Shown piece by piece: positions 1-8,503 of a stretch of DNA of 64,000 nt. This DNA comes from Chloroflexota bacterium (lineage in GTDB: Bacteria > Chloroflexota > Anaerolineae > Aggregatilineales > Phototrophicaceae). Below the pieces are notes generated by a model. That model made no database searches and was not told the DNA's origin. It saw only the letters and a program-made list of their open reading frames with translations. The position numbers and the translations under genes were made by a program. The DNA lies in the NCBI GenBank assembly GCA_014338005.1, contig QUBZ01000003.1, positions 1 through 64,000 on the forward strand, read 5' to 3'. Numbering within the stretch: the first letter of the stretch is position 1; each line of letters starts with the position of its first letter.

Positions 1-262
1 TACGGAGAAAGGGGGAGTAAGAGTCGCTTTAAGCCCCCTCCTTGAATTCGGCGAGCCGAATGGGGACGTATGTCCCCTGAGCGCGAGGGGGTTTGGGGGT
101 GGGGTCAAAAGGCAAAAGTCTGCTTACTGAGACGAAGTATCTTCAAGCGATTCCCCAGATTTTCCCGGCTCGCCAGTGGCAAATTCTGGCATGAAGGCGT
201 TAAGATTACGGGCGTACAAACCGCAGACAGAAACAGGCTGTCAAACCAGGAAGGTGCGCCTG
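1..262. other. Intergenic DNA with two small inverted repeats
   Basis: I see no gene here. Two small perfect dyads lie side by side: TTCGGC-GA-GCCGAA at 47-60 and GGGGAC-GTAT-GTCCCC at 62-77. They look like repeat DNA of the kind found in other gaps of this window, or a terminator of a gene left of the window. An AGGAAGG ribosome binding site for the next gene begins near 249. Confidence 0.5.
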
Positions 263-1669
263 ATGAACACAACCCCCAACCAGTTTCTCGAACAGGCCGT
301 GATCGCGCTGGATGACATTCAGCTCCAGACTGCCCTGGAACGCGGCACCGGCAACGCCGACAGCCGCCGCCGCGAAGCGATGGCCGAACTGGCCGACCCG
401 AATGCCATCCGGCTGCAGGGGCGCGCCGCCCGGCTGCGCGGCCTGGATGACCTGCCCGACCTGCTGGAACAGGCCGAACGGCAGATCATCGCCAGGGGGG
501 GAAAGGTGCTGTGGGCGGCGGACGCCGACGAAGCCAACCGGCACGTCCTGAACATCTGCCGGGAACACAACCTGCGGCATGGCGTGAAAAGCAAAAGCAT
601 GGCGACCGAAGAAATCGGCCTGCTGCCCTTCCTCAATCAGAACGGCATCGAGATGATCGAAACCGACCTGGGCGAATACATCGTCCAGTTAAGCGGCAGC
701 CATCCCTCGCACATCATCATGCCGGTCATGCACATGACCAAAGAGCAGATACGCGATCTGTTCATGGACAAACTCGCCATGCCCTACACCGACGACCCCG
801 CCGATATGACCGCCTGGGCGCGCAAAACGCTGCGCGAGGAATATCTGCGGGCGGACTTTGGCATGAGCGGCGGCAACTTCATCATCGCGGAAACCGGCTC
901 GGTGGTCATCGTCACCAACGAGGGCAACGGGCGGCTGTGTACGACTGTGCCGCCGGTGCATATCGCCGTCGTCGGCATCGAAAAAGTCATCCCCACCTGG
1001 GAGGACTTCGCCACGCTGCTGCAACTGCTGTGCCGCAGCGGCACGGGCCAGCGTATGAGCGTGTATGCCAACACCTTCAACGGCCCGGCGCAGCCCGGCG
1101 AACCGGACGGCCCGGAACATTTTTACCTGATTTTGCTGGACAACGGGCGCAGCGACATCTACGCCAGCGAATATACCGAGGCGCTGGCCTGTATCCGCTG
1201 CGGCGCGTGCCTGAACATCTGCCCGGTGTATCGCAGCGTGGGCGGCCACGCTTACGGCTCGACCTACCCCGGCCCGATTGGTTCGGTCATCACGCCGCTG
1301 CTGAAGGGCAAAGCCAACGCCGCGCCGCTGCCGTTCGCGTCCTCGCTGTGCGGCGCGTGCCAGGAAGCCTGTCCGGTCGGCATCAACCTGCCGGGGATGC
1401 TGCTCAAGCTGCGCCGCGACTTGCAGGCCGAACAGGATCCGCTCTGGCAGATGGGCATGAAGGCGTTCGGCTTCGGCATGAGTCACCCGCTGCTGTACAA
1501 CGTGGGCGGCAGACTCGCCAGCGAGGCGCTGCAATCCCTGGGGGAAGACGCCGGCAGCGACATGGTTAACAGCCTGCCGTACCCGTTAAGCGGCTGGACG
1601 GATCACCGCGATTTCCCGGTATTCCCGGAGGAACGCTTCCGCGACTGGTGGAGGAAAAACCGCACCTGA
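263..1669 (+). CDS. lutB: LutB-type iron-sulfur protein (L-lactate utilization)
   Basis: This 468-residue cytoplasmic protein has a LUD domain in roughly its first 290 residues. Two ferredoxin-type cysteine clusters follow: CIRCGACLNICPV from about residue 310 and CGACQEACPVG from about 363. Length and order match LutB (YkgF), which with LutA and LutC oxidises L-lactate to pyruvate. I start it at the ATG at 263 because AGGAAGG lies 8 bases upstream; an in-frame start at 176 has no such site and adds a low-quality N-terminus. No lutC follows, and the only LutA-like gene in the window is at 48.4-49.1 kb. Substrate other than lactate is possible, since LutB-like proteins also occur outside lactate operons. 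Confidence 0.88.
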   Translation: MNTTPNQFLEQAVIALDDIQLQTALERGTGNADSRRREAMAELADPNAIRLQGRAARLRGLDDLPDLLEQAERQIIARGGKVLWAADADEANRHVLNICREHNLRHGVKSKSMATEEIGLLPFLNQNGIEMIETDLGEYIVQLSGSHPSHIIMPVMHMTKEQIRDLFMDKLAMPYTDDPADMTAWARKTLREEYLRADFGMSGGNFIIAETGSVVIVTNEGNGRLCTTVPPVHIAVVGIEKVIPTWEDFATLLQLLCRSGTGQRMSVYANTFNGPAQPGEPDGPEHFYLILLDNGRSDIYASEYTEALACIRCGACLNICPVYRSVGGHAYGSTYPGPIGSVITPLLKGKANAAPLPFASSLCGACQEACPVGINLPGMLLKLRRDLQAEQDPLWQMGMKAFGFGMSHPLLYNVGGRLASEALQSLGEDAGSDMVNSLPYPLSGWTDHRDFPVFPEERFRDWWRKNRT

Positions 1670-2092
1670 GGTGTCGAAAACCTTTACAACAGGCTTTCCA
1701 GGCCGCGCCCGCCTGACTCAACCTGCCCGGTTGTCGCCAGCTGCCACACCAGCCGCGCCAAAGCAGCCTCGTTAGTCGTTAATTCGCCGCCAACATGTGC
1801 AAAATCCTATTCATCATCTTTTAATATATCAGTAAGCGCCCGTTTCCCCTTCAGTCGCTCTGTAGTATTTCTTATAATATACGCTTTGGGTGGCATGATA
1901 ACAAACTATCATTGTTATCTCATTGTTTATCAATGGCATCTCACTCATTACAGCAAAAAAACGTGTCAATAAGATCGCACTAAGACCGCGTATGCGTGTA
2001 CAATTTGAAACAACTCGCCGCTGGGCAGACGGAGAGTATAAACGTCCGTATCCTTCAACCTACTTCGATTCGTAAGAGGATTTGAAAAAGAA
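1670..2092. other. Long intergenic region upstream of ppc
   Basis: These 423 bases hold no credible gene. The stretch 1795-1960 is clearly AT-richer than its surroundings and carries a -10-like TATAAT and an 8-bp dyad, described separately. The part nearest ppc (1970-2090) would be a leader of about 200 bases if transcription starts just after the TATAAT. Confidence 0.5.
1873..1919 (+). promoter_or_regulatory. Putative ppc promoter -10 and downstream operator dyad
   Basis: A perfect TATAAT at 1873-1878 is followed by an 8-bp inverted repeat, GATAACAA (1897-1904) and TTGTTATC (1912-1919), separated by 7 bases. The dyad would sit about 15-35 bases after the predicted transcription start, a normal place for a repressor site. 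The -35 is weak (TTCAGT at 1850-1855, 17-base spacing). Direction is inferred from ppc being the next gene. Confidence 0.45.
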
Positions 2093-4762
2093 ATGAAAGA
2101 CATTCGGCTGCTTGGCAATCTGCTCGGTATGGTCATCTGGGAACAGCACGGCCAGGAGGCGCTTGATCTGGTCGAGCGCGTGCGTGCGGCGGCCAAAGCC
2201 CGCCGCGCCAACCAGCCTGGCGCTGCCGAAAACCTGACCGGCATCATCGGCGGCCTAGACCTGGAGTCCTGGCGCATTCTGGTTAAAGCCTTCGGTAACT
2301 ATTTTCAGCTCATCAATATCGCGGAAGACCAGCAGCGCATCCGCGTTCTGCGCCAGCGCGAATCCGAAGGCCGCCACGATGAAACCATCGAGGCTGCCGT
2401 GCGCGACCTGCACGCCGCCGGAGTGAGCGCCGGTGACATGCGCGCCCTGCTGGAGCATCTGCGCGTTCGCCTGGTGCTGACGGCGCATCCTTCCGAGGCC
2501 AAACGTAAAGAGGTGCTTATTAAACTGCGCCGCATCGCGGACATGATAGCACGGCGGGATTTGACGAGCCTGCTGCCCCGCGAGCAGAAAGCCGTCGAAT
2601 TTGCCATCGCGGAGGAGATCGAGGCGCTGTGGCAGACCCGCCCGACGCGGGCTTCGCGGGCGACGGTAGCCGACGAGGTGGACTTCGGCCTGTATTTCAT
2701 CACCTCGGTCATCATGAACACGACCATAGATGTTTATATTGATCTACAAGCCGCTCTGCAAAAATACTATCCCGGCCAGGACTGGATGCAGCTTCCCGGC
2801 GTTTTGCGCTTCGCCTCGTGGATTGGCGGCGACCGGGACGGCAACCCGAATGTCACCCCGGAAGTGACGCTGGACACGCTGGCGACCCTGCGGGCGGCGG
2901 CGCGGCGCGTTTACCTGGACGAAATCGCCCTCATGCGCGACCATTTCACCCAGTCGGCGGACGAAGTGGCCGCCTCCGAGGCGCTGCGCGAGGCAGTAGA
3001 GGCGGCGGGCGGCTACGATGACCGCTACCCGACCGAAATCTACCGCCAGTTTTTTAACGTCATCCACCGGCGGCTGGCCGAGGATGCCTACCCCACTAAC
3101 CGCGAACTGCTGGCCGACCTGCTGCTGATCGAGGACAGCCTGCGCGCCAACCAGGGGCGCGCCGCCGCCGACGGCTCGCTGCTGCGCTTGATTCGGAAGG
3201 TGCGGCTGTTCGGCCTGCACCTCACGCCGCTGGACATCCGCGAGGATGCCCGGCTGCACGCGGCGGCGCTGGACGAAATCTTCCGCCGTTACGGGCGGAC
3301 GGAAAGCTACCTGGGACTGCCGGAAGCCGACAAACAAGCCCTGCTGACGCTGGAGATCGCCAACCCGCGCCCGTTTTTCCCCATCGAGCCGGACTTCTCC
3401 GAGGCCACCAACCGTATTATCGCCACCTGGCGCATGATTGCCCAGGCGCACCGGCGCTATGGCAAAATCGTCATTGATACGGTCATCGCCAGCATGAGCC
3501 AGCAGCCCAGCGATCTGCTGGCGATGCTGCTGCTGGCGAAAGAAGTTGGTATTCACAACGATGTCAGCCTGGTTCCGCTGTTCGAGACGATTGACGACCT
3601 GGAACGCGCCCCAGACATCATGGCCGTGCTGTTCGAGAACCCCATGTACCGGGCGCACCTGGAAGCGCGCGGCGGGCGGCATGGCCTCCAACAGCAGATC
3701 ATGATCGGCTACTCCGACAGCAGCAAAGACGGCGGGTATATCGCTTCCAACTGGAATCTGTATACGGCGCAGCAGCGGTTAATCGAGGTCTGCGCCCGTT
3801 ACGGCGTGTCGCTGCAATTGTTTCATGGGCGGGGCGGCAGCATCGGTCGGGGCGGCGGCCCCACCAACCGCGCCATCCGGTCGCAGCCGCCGGAGTCGCT
3901 GCGGGGCGGCATCAAAATCACCGAGCAGGGCGAGGTGATCGCCTACCGCTACAGCAACGCCGAAATCGCCCGCCGCCACCTGCACCAGGTCATGCACGCT
4001 GCGCTGCTGGCGATGGGCGCGCCGCAGGAAAGCCGCGCCGGGACGGCCGTCAAACACGAGTGGCGCGCTGCGATGGATGCGCTCTCCGAAGCCGGGCGGC
4101 TGGCCTACCGCAGCCTGGTTTACGAAACACCCGGTTTTCTCGATTACTGGCAGCAGGCGACGCCGATTAACGAGCTGGCGAACCTGCCCATCAGCTCGCG
4201 CCCGGCCAGACGCGCGCAGCAGGGCGGTTTTGAGTCGATTCGCGCTATTCCCTGGGTGTTCTCTTGGATGCAGAGCCGCGCTATCATCCCGTCCTGGTAC
4301 GGCGTGGGGTACGCGCTGGCGACCTACTGCGCCGGCCAGCCGGACGGCCTGGAGCGGCTGCGCGCCATGTACCGCGAGTGGCCGTTTTTTAACGCGCTGA
4401 TCGAAAACGTACAGCTTGATCTGGCGAAAGCCGACATGGGCATTGCGGCGCTGTATGCCGAACTGGTGAGCGACGCCGCGACCCGCGAAAAAATCTTTGG
4501 GGAGATCAAGGCCGAATATTTGCAGGCCTGCCGGATGGTCTGCCAGGTAATCGGCCAACCGGAACTGCTGGATAACGCGCCGGTCATCAAACGTTCCATC
4601 GAACGGCGCAACCCCTACGTAGACCCGCTGAACTTCATCCAGGTGGAACTGCTCAAACGGCTGCGGGCGCTTGACCCCGACGCGCCAGAATACAAACCGC
4701 TGCTGCGGGCCACCCTGGCGACCATCAACGGCATCGCCGCCGGGCTTAAAACCACCGGGTGA
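2093..4762 (+). CDS. ppc: Phosphoenolpyruvate carboxylase
   Basis: This enzyme carboxylates phosphoenolpyruvate with bicarbonate to oxaloacetate, replenishing the TCA cycle. The 889 residues fit the usual 880-900. Family signatures appear in order: the catalytic His in LTAHPSEAKRK near residue 132 (Ser replaces the usual Thr of TAHPT), GGDRDGNPNVT, MIGYSDSSKDGG, the loop FHGRGGSIGRGGGP near 577-590 and the IPWVFSWMQSR segment. The extreme C-terminus reads GLKTTG, where most family members end in NTG. AAGAGGA lies about 12 bases before the ATG. It stands alone, convergent with the restriction gene that ends 3 bases away. Confidence 0.97.
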   Translation: MKDIRLLGNLLGMVIWEQHGQEALDLVERVRAAAKARRANQPGAAENLTGIIGGLDLESWRILVKAFGNYFQLINIAEDQQRIRVLRQRESEGRHDETIEAAVRDLHAAGVSAGDMRALLEHLRVRLVLTAHPSEAKRKEVLIKLRRIADMIARRDLTSLLPREQKAVEFAIAEEIEALWQTRPTRASRATVADEVDFGLYFITSVIMNTTIDVYIDLQAALQKYYPGQDWMQLPGVLRFASWIGGDRDGNPNVTPEVTLDTLATLRAAARRVYLDEIALMRDHFTQSADEVAASEALREAVEAAGGYDDRYPTEIYRQFFNVIHRRLAEDAYPTNRELLADLLLIEDSLRANQGRAAADGSLLRLIRKVRLFGLHLTPLDIREDARLHAAALDEIFRRYGRTESYLGLPEADKQALLTLEIANPRPFFPIEPDFSEATNRIIATWRMIAQAHRRYGKIVIDTVIASMSQQPSDLLAMLLLAKEVGIHNDVSLVPLFETIDDLERAPDIMAVLFENPMYRAHLEARGGRHGLQQQIMIGYSDSSKDGGYIASNWNLYTAQQRLIEVCARYGVSLQLFHGRGGSIGRGGGPTNRAIRSQPPESLRGGIKITEQGEVIAYRYSNAEIARRHLHQVMHAALLAMGAPQESRAGTAVKHEWRAAMDALSEAGRLAYRSLVYETPGFLDYWQQATPINELANLPISSRPARRAQQGGFESIRAIPWVFSWMQSRAIIPSWYGVGYALATYCAGQPDGLERLRAMYREWPFFNALIENVQLDLAKADMGIAALYAELVSDAATREKIFGEIKAEYLQACRMVCQVIGQPELLDNAPVIKRSIERRNPYVDPLNFIQVELLKRLRALDPDAPEYKPLLRATLATINGIAAGLKTTG

Positions 4763-4765
4763 GGA

Positions 4766-5659
4766 TTATTCGTCTACATCAAGAATATCTGTTTCAAGGG
4801 CATCCTCGCCGTTATCGTCGGCTTCGGTTTCAACCGCATCCTCCGAGATATTCAGAATTTCAGACCCCTGTTTTTTGTGAGCCTGATACATTTTGAGATT
4901 GGTATAAGGGGGCTTTGCAAAACCTTCTTCGCGCGCCATAGCCCATGTCAGGTAATTCATCCAGTAGTCATCAAAAACTTCGACGCCGAGTTTCGCAAAG
5001 ACTCCGGTGCCGTTCAGCAGCCGATCCAGATATTTTGTTGAACCAATATTTTTGGTATTACCGCTGCCGGGCGTGTCTGAGGCAATAAGATATTTTTCCT
5101 GAAGGAAGAACTGGAAGTCTCTTGCCGCCGAGGGGATATCGCTGAGATCGGTAATGTCATAAACCTTGCGCTCATCAATGCCCGTAACCCGGCTGTAGAC
5201 TGCACCCGACACGTAATGTCTCGTGTAGCGGTTATATGCAAAGGTGCTGCTCACCGGGCGATTGCGGATACGGAAGTAACCGCCAAAAGTGCCGAGAGTC
5301 GTGCCGCTGACGCGCATTCGACCATTTTTGTCCTTTCCTGTTCGATAAGTTGTCTTGATGTCAACAGCAAAACACAGCGCCTTATTGGATTTCGATATGA
5401 GGCTGACATCGGGATATTGATTTTGTGCTTTAGCGAGGACAATTTCATATCCGCGTTCTTCGGCAAAGCGCGAAATCGCCGGAAGCATCAGCAGTTCGAG
5501 AACTTTTGAAAGAACTTTTGTATCTATTGAAATGCTGTAGATGCGCTGGTACACATCAATAAAACCCTTGACCGTCCAATCGCCGTTTTCGGTCGAGACG
5601 CGCTCGCGCAGTTCATCAAAGTATTGCAGCAATGCTTCTCGAAATTGATCCTGTTCCAA
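4766..5659 (-). CDS. EcoRV-like type II restriction endonuclease
   Basis: The 297-residue protein resembles R.EcoRV, which cuts GATATC. The PD-D-x-K active site is spaced exactly as in EcoRV: Asp84, Asp100 and Lys102 correspond to Asp74, Asp90 and Lys92, and Glu55 to Glu45, a constant offset of ten. The block IDTKVLSKVLEL matches EcoRV SDTKVLSTIFEL. The recognition loop GSGNTKN at 198-204 differs from EcoRV GSGNTTN by one residue, and AQNQYPD parallels QQNHYPD. An acidic tail of about 30 residues is extra. GC is lower than in the neighbours, suggesting transfer. The cognate methyltransferase upstream appears broken. Specificity for GATATC is inferred from residues seen. Confidence 0.93.
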   Translation of the reverse strand: MEQDQFREALLQYFDELRERVSTENGDWTVKGFIDVYQRIYSISIDTKVLSKVLELLMLPAISRFAEERGYEIVLAKAQNQYPDVSLISKSNKALCFAVDIKTTYRTGKDKNGRMRVSGTTLGTFGGYFRIRNRPVSSTFAYNRYTRHYVSGAVYSRVTGIDERKVYDITDLSDIPSAARDFQFFLQEKYLIASDTPGSGNTKNIGSTKYLDRLLNGTGVFAKLGVEVFDDYWMNYLTWAMAREEGFAKPPYTNLKMYQAHKKQGSEILNISEDAVETEADDNGEDALETDILDVDE

Positions 5660-5674
5660 TGCAAATGTCCTTCA

Positions 5675-6775
5675 TCAGCGTGCAATGAGCAGCAGTTCCC
5701 GGCATTGTTTGTGTGAGAGCGCATATTTTTGAGGCTGGGCGGCTGCCCATACCTGCTTTTTGAATTTGAGCAGCAGCTTTATCAGTTGGTCTTTTGTGGG
5801 TATGCCATCATCACGATAGGAGATAACGAGCATACTCCCGCGATGCCGGTCAAATAGCTGCTCGAATGCATCCATAATGGTTGCAGTGTTATTCCAGGGT
5901 GATTTCTCCGGCTGCAAACGGCGGTGTTTGCTGCTGTAGTCAATGCGTGCAGGCCAGGTGTCGTAGCTTACAAGTCCTTCCAGGAAGTGATAAAAGTCCC
6001 GATAATCAACACCTGTACCCTGCTTGCTGAGATAAGGGGGTCAATATAAACGAGATCGGCCCCTGCTGGTGTTTCAAAGGCATCGAGACACATCGCCTGA
6101 TTATCCCGCCCATTATCGAAAACCGCTTGATTGGCTTCGGCCACAAAATTACGAAAATGTATTTCAAAGGGCGTATCCCAGGTGATTTTATTGCCAAAAC
6201 TGCGTTCCACCTGCGCGGTTCGCATATAAAGGTTAGCTCGATGAAACAGGTTGTACGGACGCTTGATGATGCAGGACTGGAACAGCGCAAACCGCGCCAA
6301 CGCCTGTTGATAGCGATTCTGGAGTAAATGGTCTATGTTGAACACCACATGGTCTAACCAGACATTCTCATCATCTGTAAAGTAGATGTCGTGAAAAGTA
6401 TTCTGAATAAAGTCGGGATACCGTAGACCATCCTGAACACTCAGTACAAGCTCTGTTTCATCCTGTTTCATCCTGAGAGAGTTTCGCCTCCTGATTTTCA
6501 ATAAGCGCCAGACCGATATTCCAGTTAAAGGCTAAAAAATCGTTATATGTAACCCGTTTGCCGGCATTTTTGAACAGATGGCTGACAGCACCGGTGCCGC
6601 CAAATACATCGAGGACAGTCTCGAATTGCAGAGGATAGACCTGCTCCCAAATCCAACTGACCAGGGAGCGTTTGCTGCCCTGGTAGCGCGTGGATGGGAA
6701 CGGATAATTGAATGCGAGGGCGCTGTGCGGTGAAAACAGGGATAACTGTCTGGGCTGCATACCGGTGTTTTCCAT
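5675..6775 (-). pseudogene. Frameshifted N6-adenine DNA methyltransferase (partner of the EcoRV-like enzyme)
   Basis: Three reading-frame pieces on this strand join into one D12/Dam-like adenine methyltransferase. The first begins near 6775 and holds STRYQGSKRSL and the SAM motif DVFGGTGAVS. It leaves frame at a 10-bp tandem duplication (6454-6473). The middle piece runs to about 6036 and breaks inside the catalytic motif, reading YIDPL; one more C in a run of five restores YIDPPYLSKQGTG. The last piece returns to the first frame and ends at 5675, 16 bases before the endonuclease start. The combined length fits about 360 residues. The gene is thus inactive as written, unless the shifts are sequencing errors. 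Base composition matches the endonuclease gene. Confidence 0.85.
6454..6473. repeat. 10-bp tandem duplication that breaks the methyltransferase frame
   Basis: TGTTTCATCC is present twice in direct succession (6454-6463, 6464-6473). Removing one copy joins the residues EAKLSQDET directly to ELVLSVQDG in a single frame. Confidence 0.9.
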
Positions 6776-6902
6776 CTGGTCTTTTGACAAGGATATACTG
6801 TTTGGAACAGATTGTCTAATTTCCAATCCCGTTACCCCCTTCTTCGGCGGCTGCGGTATTATAGGGGCAGTGGTTTCTAATTTTTGCCCTGGGAGCGCTC
6901 CC

Positions 6903-8138
6903 ATGTTCCAGACAGCGCGATCCCCCGCCGTTCGACAGTTGATCCTGATGTGGCTGGCCTGGTTTATCATCCTGTTTGTTTACCAGGCGTTTGTTACGTC
7001 CCGGCTGGCGCTCAGCCGGCCCGATTTCGCCCTGCAATGGACGCGCGCCGAAACCGACTACGGCAGCCAGCGTAACAAACCCTACCTCAACGAGCCGTTC
7101 ATGAATGCCCAGGTATCCTGGGACTCGGAACATTACCTGTCCATCGCCATCGGCGGTTACGACGACCCTGCTGCGCGTAGAATCGTCTCGCCTGAGGGCG
7201 GGCCGCCGGTGCCGCCGCTCCAGCTTAACTATGCTTTTTTCCCGCTTTACCCGCTGCTGATGCGGGTTGTGGCCGCCCCGCTGCCGCTTTTTGGGCTGAC
7301 GCCCACCGCCGCCGCCACCCTGGCCGGGGTGATTGTCTCGCTGGCCGGGACGCTGGCCGCCATGCTGGCGCTCTATGACCTGGTGCGCGAGCGCCTGTCG
7401 GAGTCGGGAGGCCAGCGCGCGGCTTTTTACCTGCTGGTATTTCCGTCGGGGTTTTTTCTGGCGCAGGTGTACAGCGAAGGGCTGTTCGTGGGGCTGGCCT
7501 TCGGCGCGCTGGCGCTGATGAAACGCGAGCGGCTGCTGATCGCCGGTGCGCTGGCGGCGCTGGCAGTGTGGACGCGCGCCGTGGGTGTGGCGCTGGTGCT
7601 GCCGCTGGCACTGGCCTGGCTGATGCGCCTCCGGTCGCGCGGGCTGACCAGCCGTTCCGCCGTTGCAGGGCTGGCGGCGGCGCTGCTGCCGCTGGTGGCC
7701 TACGGCCTGTGGAACGCGGCGCTGGGCGAACCGTTCCATATCGTGGAGGCATATTATTTCCGGCGTGGGGCGCTGCTAGTCGAATGGTCGCTGAAAGCCT
7801 GGCAGACGACTTTCGCGCTGATCGGCGGCGCAAACCCCCAGGCTTCCGCTTATTACGCCCTTGAGTTCGGCGGGATGGCGCTGGCGCTGGCTGCCTGCCT
7901 GCTGATGCTGCCGCGTTACCCCGGCCCGGCGCTGTTCGGCCTGGGGGCGCTGGTGATCGCCTTCACCAGCGGCGTGCCGCAAAGCATGATACGCTACGTG
8001 CTGGTCGTGCCGCCGCTGTACATTTTACCGGCCTGGCTGGGGCGCTGGCCGGCGTTTGACCGGGCGTGGACAACCGCCAGCCTGTTGTGGATGGGGCTGC
8101 TGGCGGCGCTGTTCAGTTTTGATATGTGGGTGGGGTAA
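6903..8138 (+). CDS. PIG-V-like integral membrane mannosyltransferase
   Basis: This is a 411-residue polytopic membrane protein with about ten hydrophobic helices. After the first helix comes the segment WDSEHYLSIA, then FFPLYPLL, followed by helix-rich sequence with SGFFLAQVYSEGLF and WTRAVG. These resemble the PIG-V/GPI mannosyltransferase-2 family of GT-C enzymes that use lipid-linked sugars on the outer face of the membrane. The start at 6903 has GGGAG 7 bases upstream; upstream in-frame codons overlap the methyltransferase on the other strand and give unconvincing sequence. Acceptor and sugar are unknown. It is transcribed away from the restriction island. Confidence 0.75.
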   Translation: MFQTARSPAVRQLILMWLAWFIILFVYQAFVTSRLALSRPDFALQWTRAETDYGSQRNKPYLNEPFMNAQVSWDSEHYLSIAIGGYDDPAARRIVSPEGGPPVPPLQLNYAFFPLYPLLMRVVAAPLPLFGLTPTAAATLAGVIVSLAGTLAAMLALYDLVRERLSESGGQRAAFYLLVFPSGFFLAQVYSEGLFVGLAFGALALMKRERLLIAGALAALAVWTRAVGVALVLPLALAWLMRLRSRGLTSRSAVAGLAAALLPLVAYGLWNAALGEPFHIVEAYYFRRGALLVEWSLKAWQTTFALIGGANPQASAYYALEFGGMALALAACLLMLPRYPGPALFGLGALVIAFTSGVPQSMIRYVLVVPPLYILPAWLGRWPAFDRAWTTASLLWMGLLAALFSFDMWVG

Positions 8139-8179
8139 CAGGCGGCGCGTGTTGTCCGGCAGAGCGGCGCGCCGCCGGG

Positions 8180-8365
8180 TCAGCGATCTTTGAATACCTT
8201 CATCGCCTCGGCGACAACGGGCGCGGTGGAGTTATAAACGCGCGTGCCGCAGTGGGCGCACACTTTTTCGCTGCCAACATAATGCCACAGAGGGGGCGTT
8301 TTGCGGCAGTATTTGCAGTTCGATTTCATCATTTCGGCATAATGTTTGGGTACGTGGCGGTACAT
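8180..8365 (-). CDS. Small zinc-ribbon protein
   Basis: A 61-residue protein with two Cys pairs, CKYC and CAHC, about 17 residues apart, which would form a single zinc ribbon. AGGGGGAACC sits directly before the ATG at good spacing, supporting a real gene despite its size. It is convergent with the mannosyltransferase gene and divergent from prmC. I do not recognise a named family; a nucleic-acid or protein-binding role is only a guess from the fold. Confidence 0.6.
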   Translation of the reverse strand: MYRHVPKHYAEMMKSNCKYCRKTPPLWHYVGSEKVCAHCGTRVYNSTAPVVAEAMKVFKDR

Positions 8366-8503
8366 GGTTCCCCCTGGAACAAAAACCTTTCATGCACAAA
8401 AAATAACATGATTTGGTTTGCGAAAACCTTAAACAAACCGTATATCATTATACCGAATTTTCTGTAAGAAAGTGATAAACACCGTTTAGGTCTGGATTAA
8501 GGG

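Noticed and set aside
511..1569. 352-residue plus-strand frame inside lutB
   Set aside because: Arg/His/Gly-rich shadow of LutB in another frame; LutB motifs are clear.
5675..6775. Programmed frameshifting of the methyltransferase
   Set aside because: One shift is a 10-bp duplication and the other is in a C-run without a slippery heptamer; mutation or sequence error is simpler.
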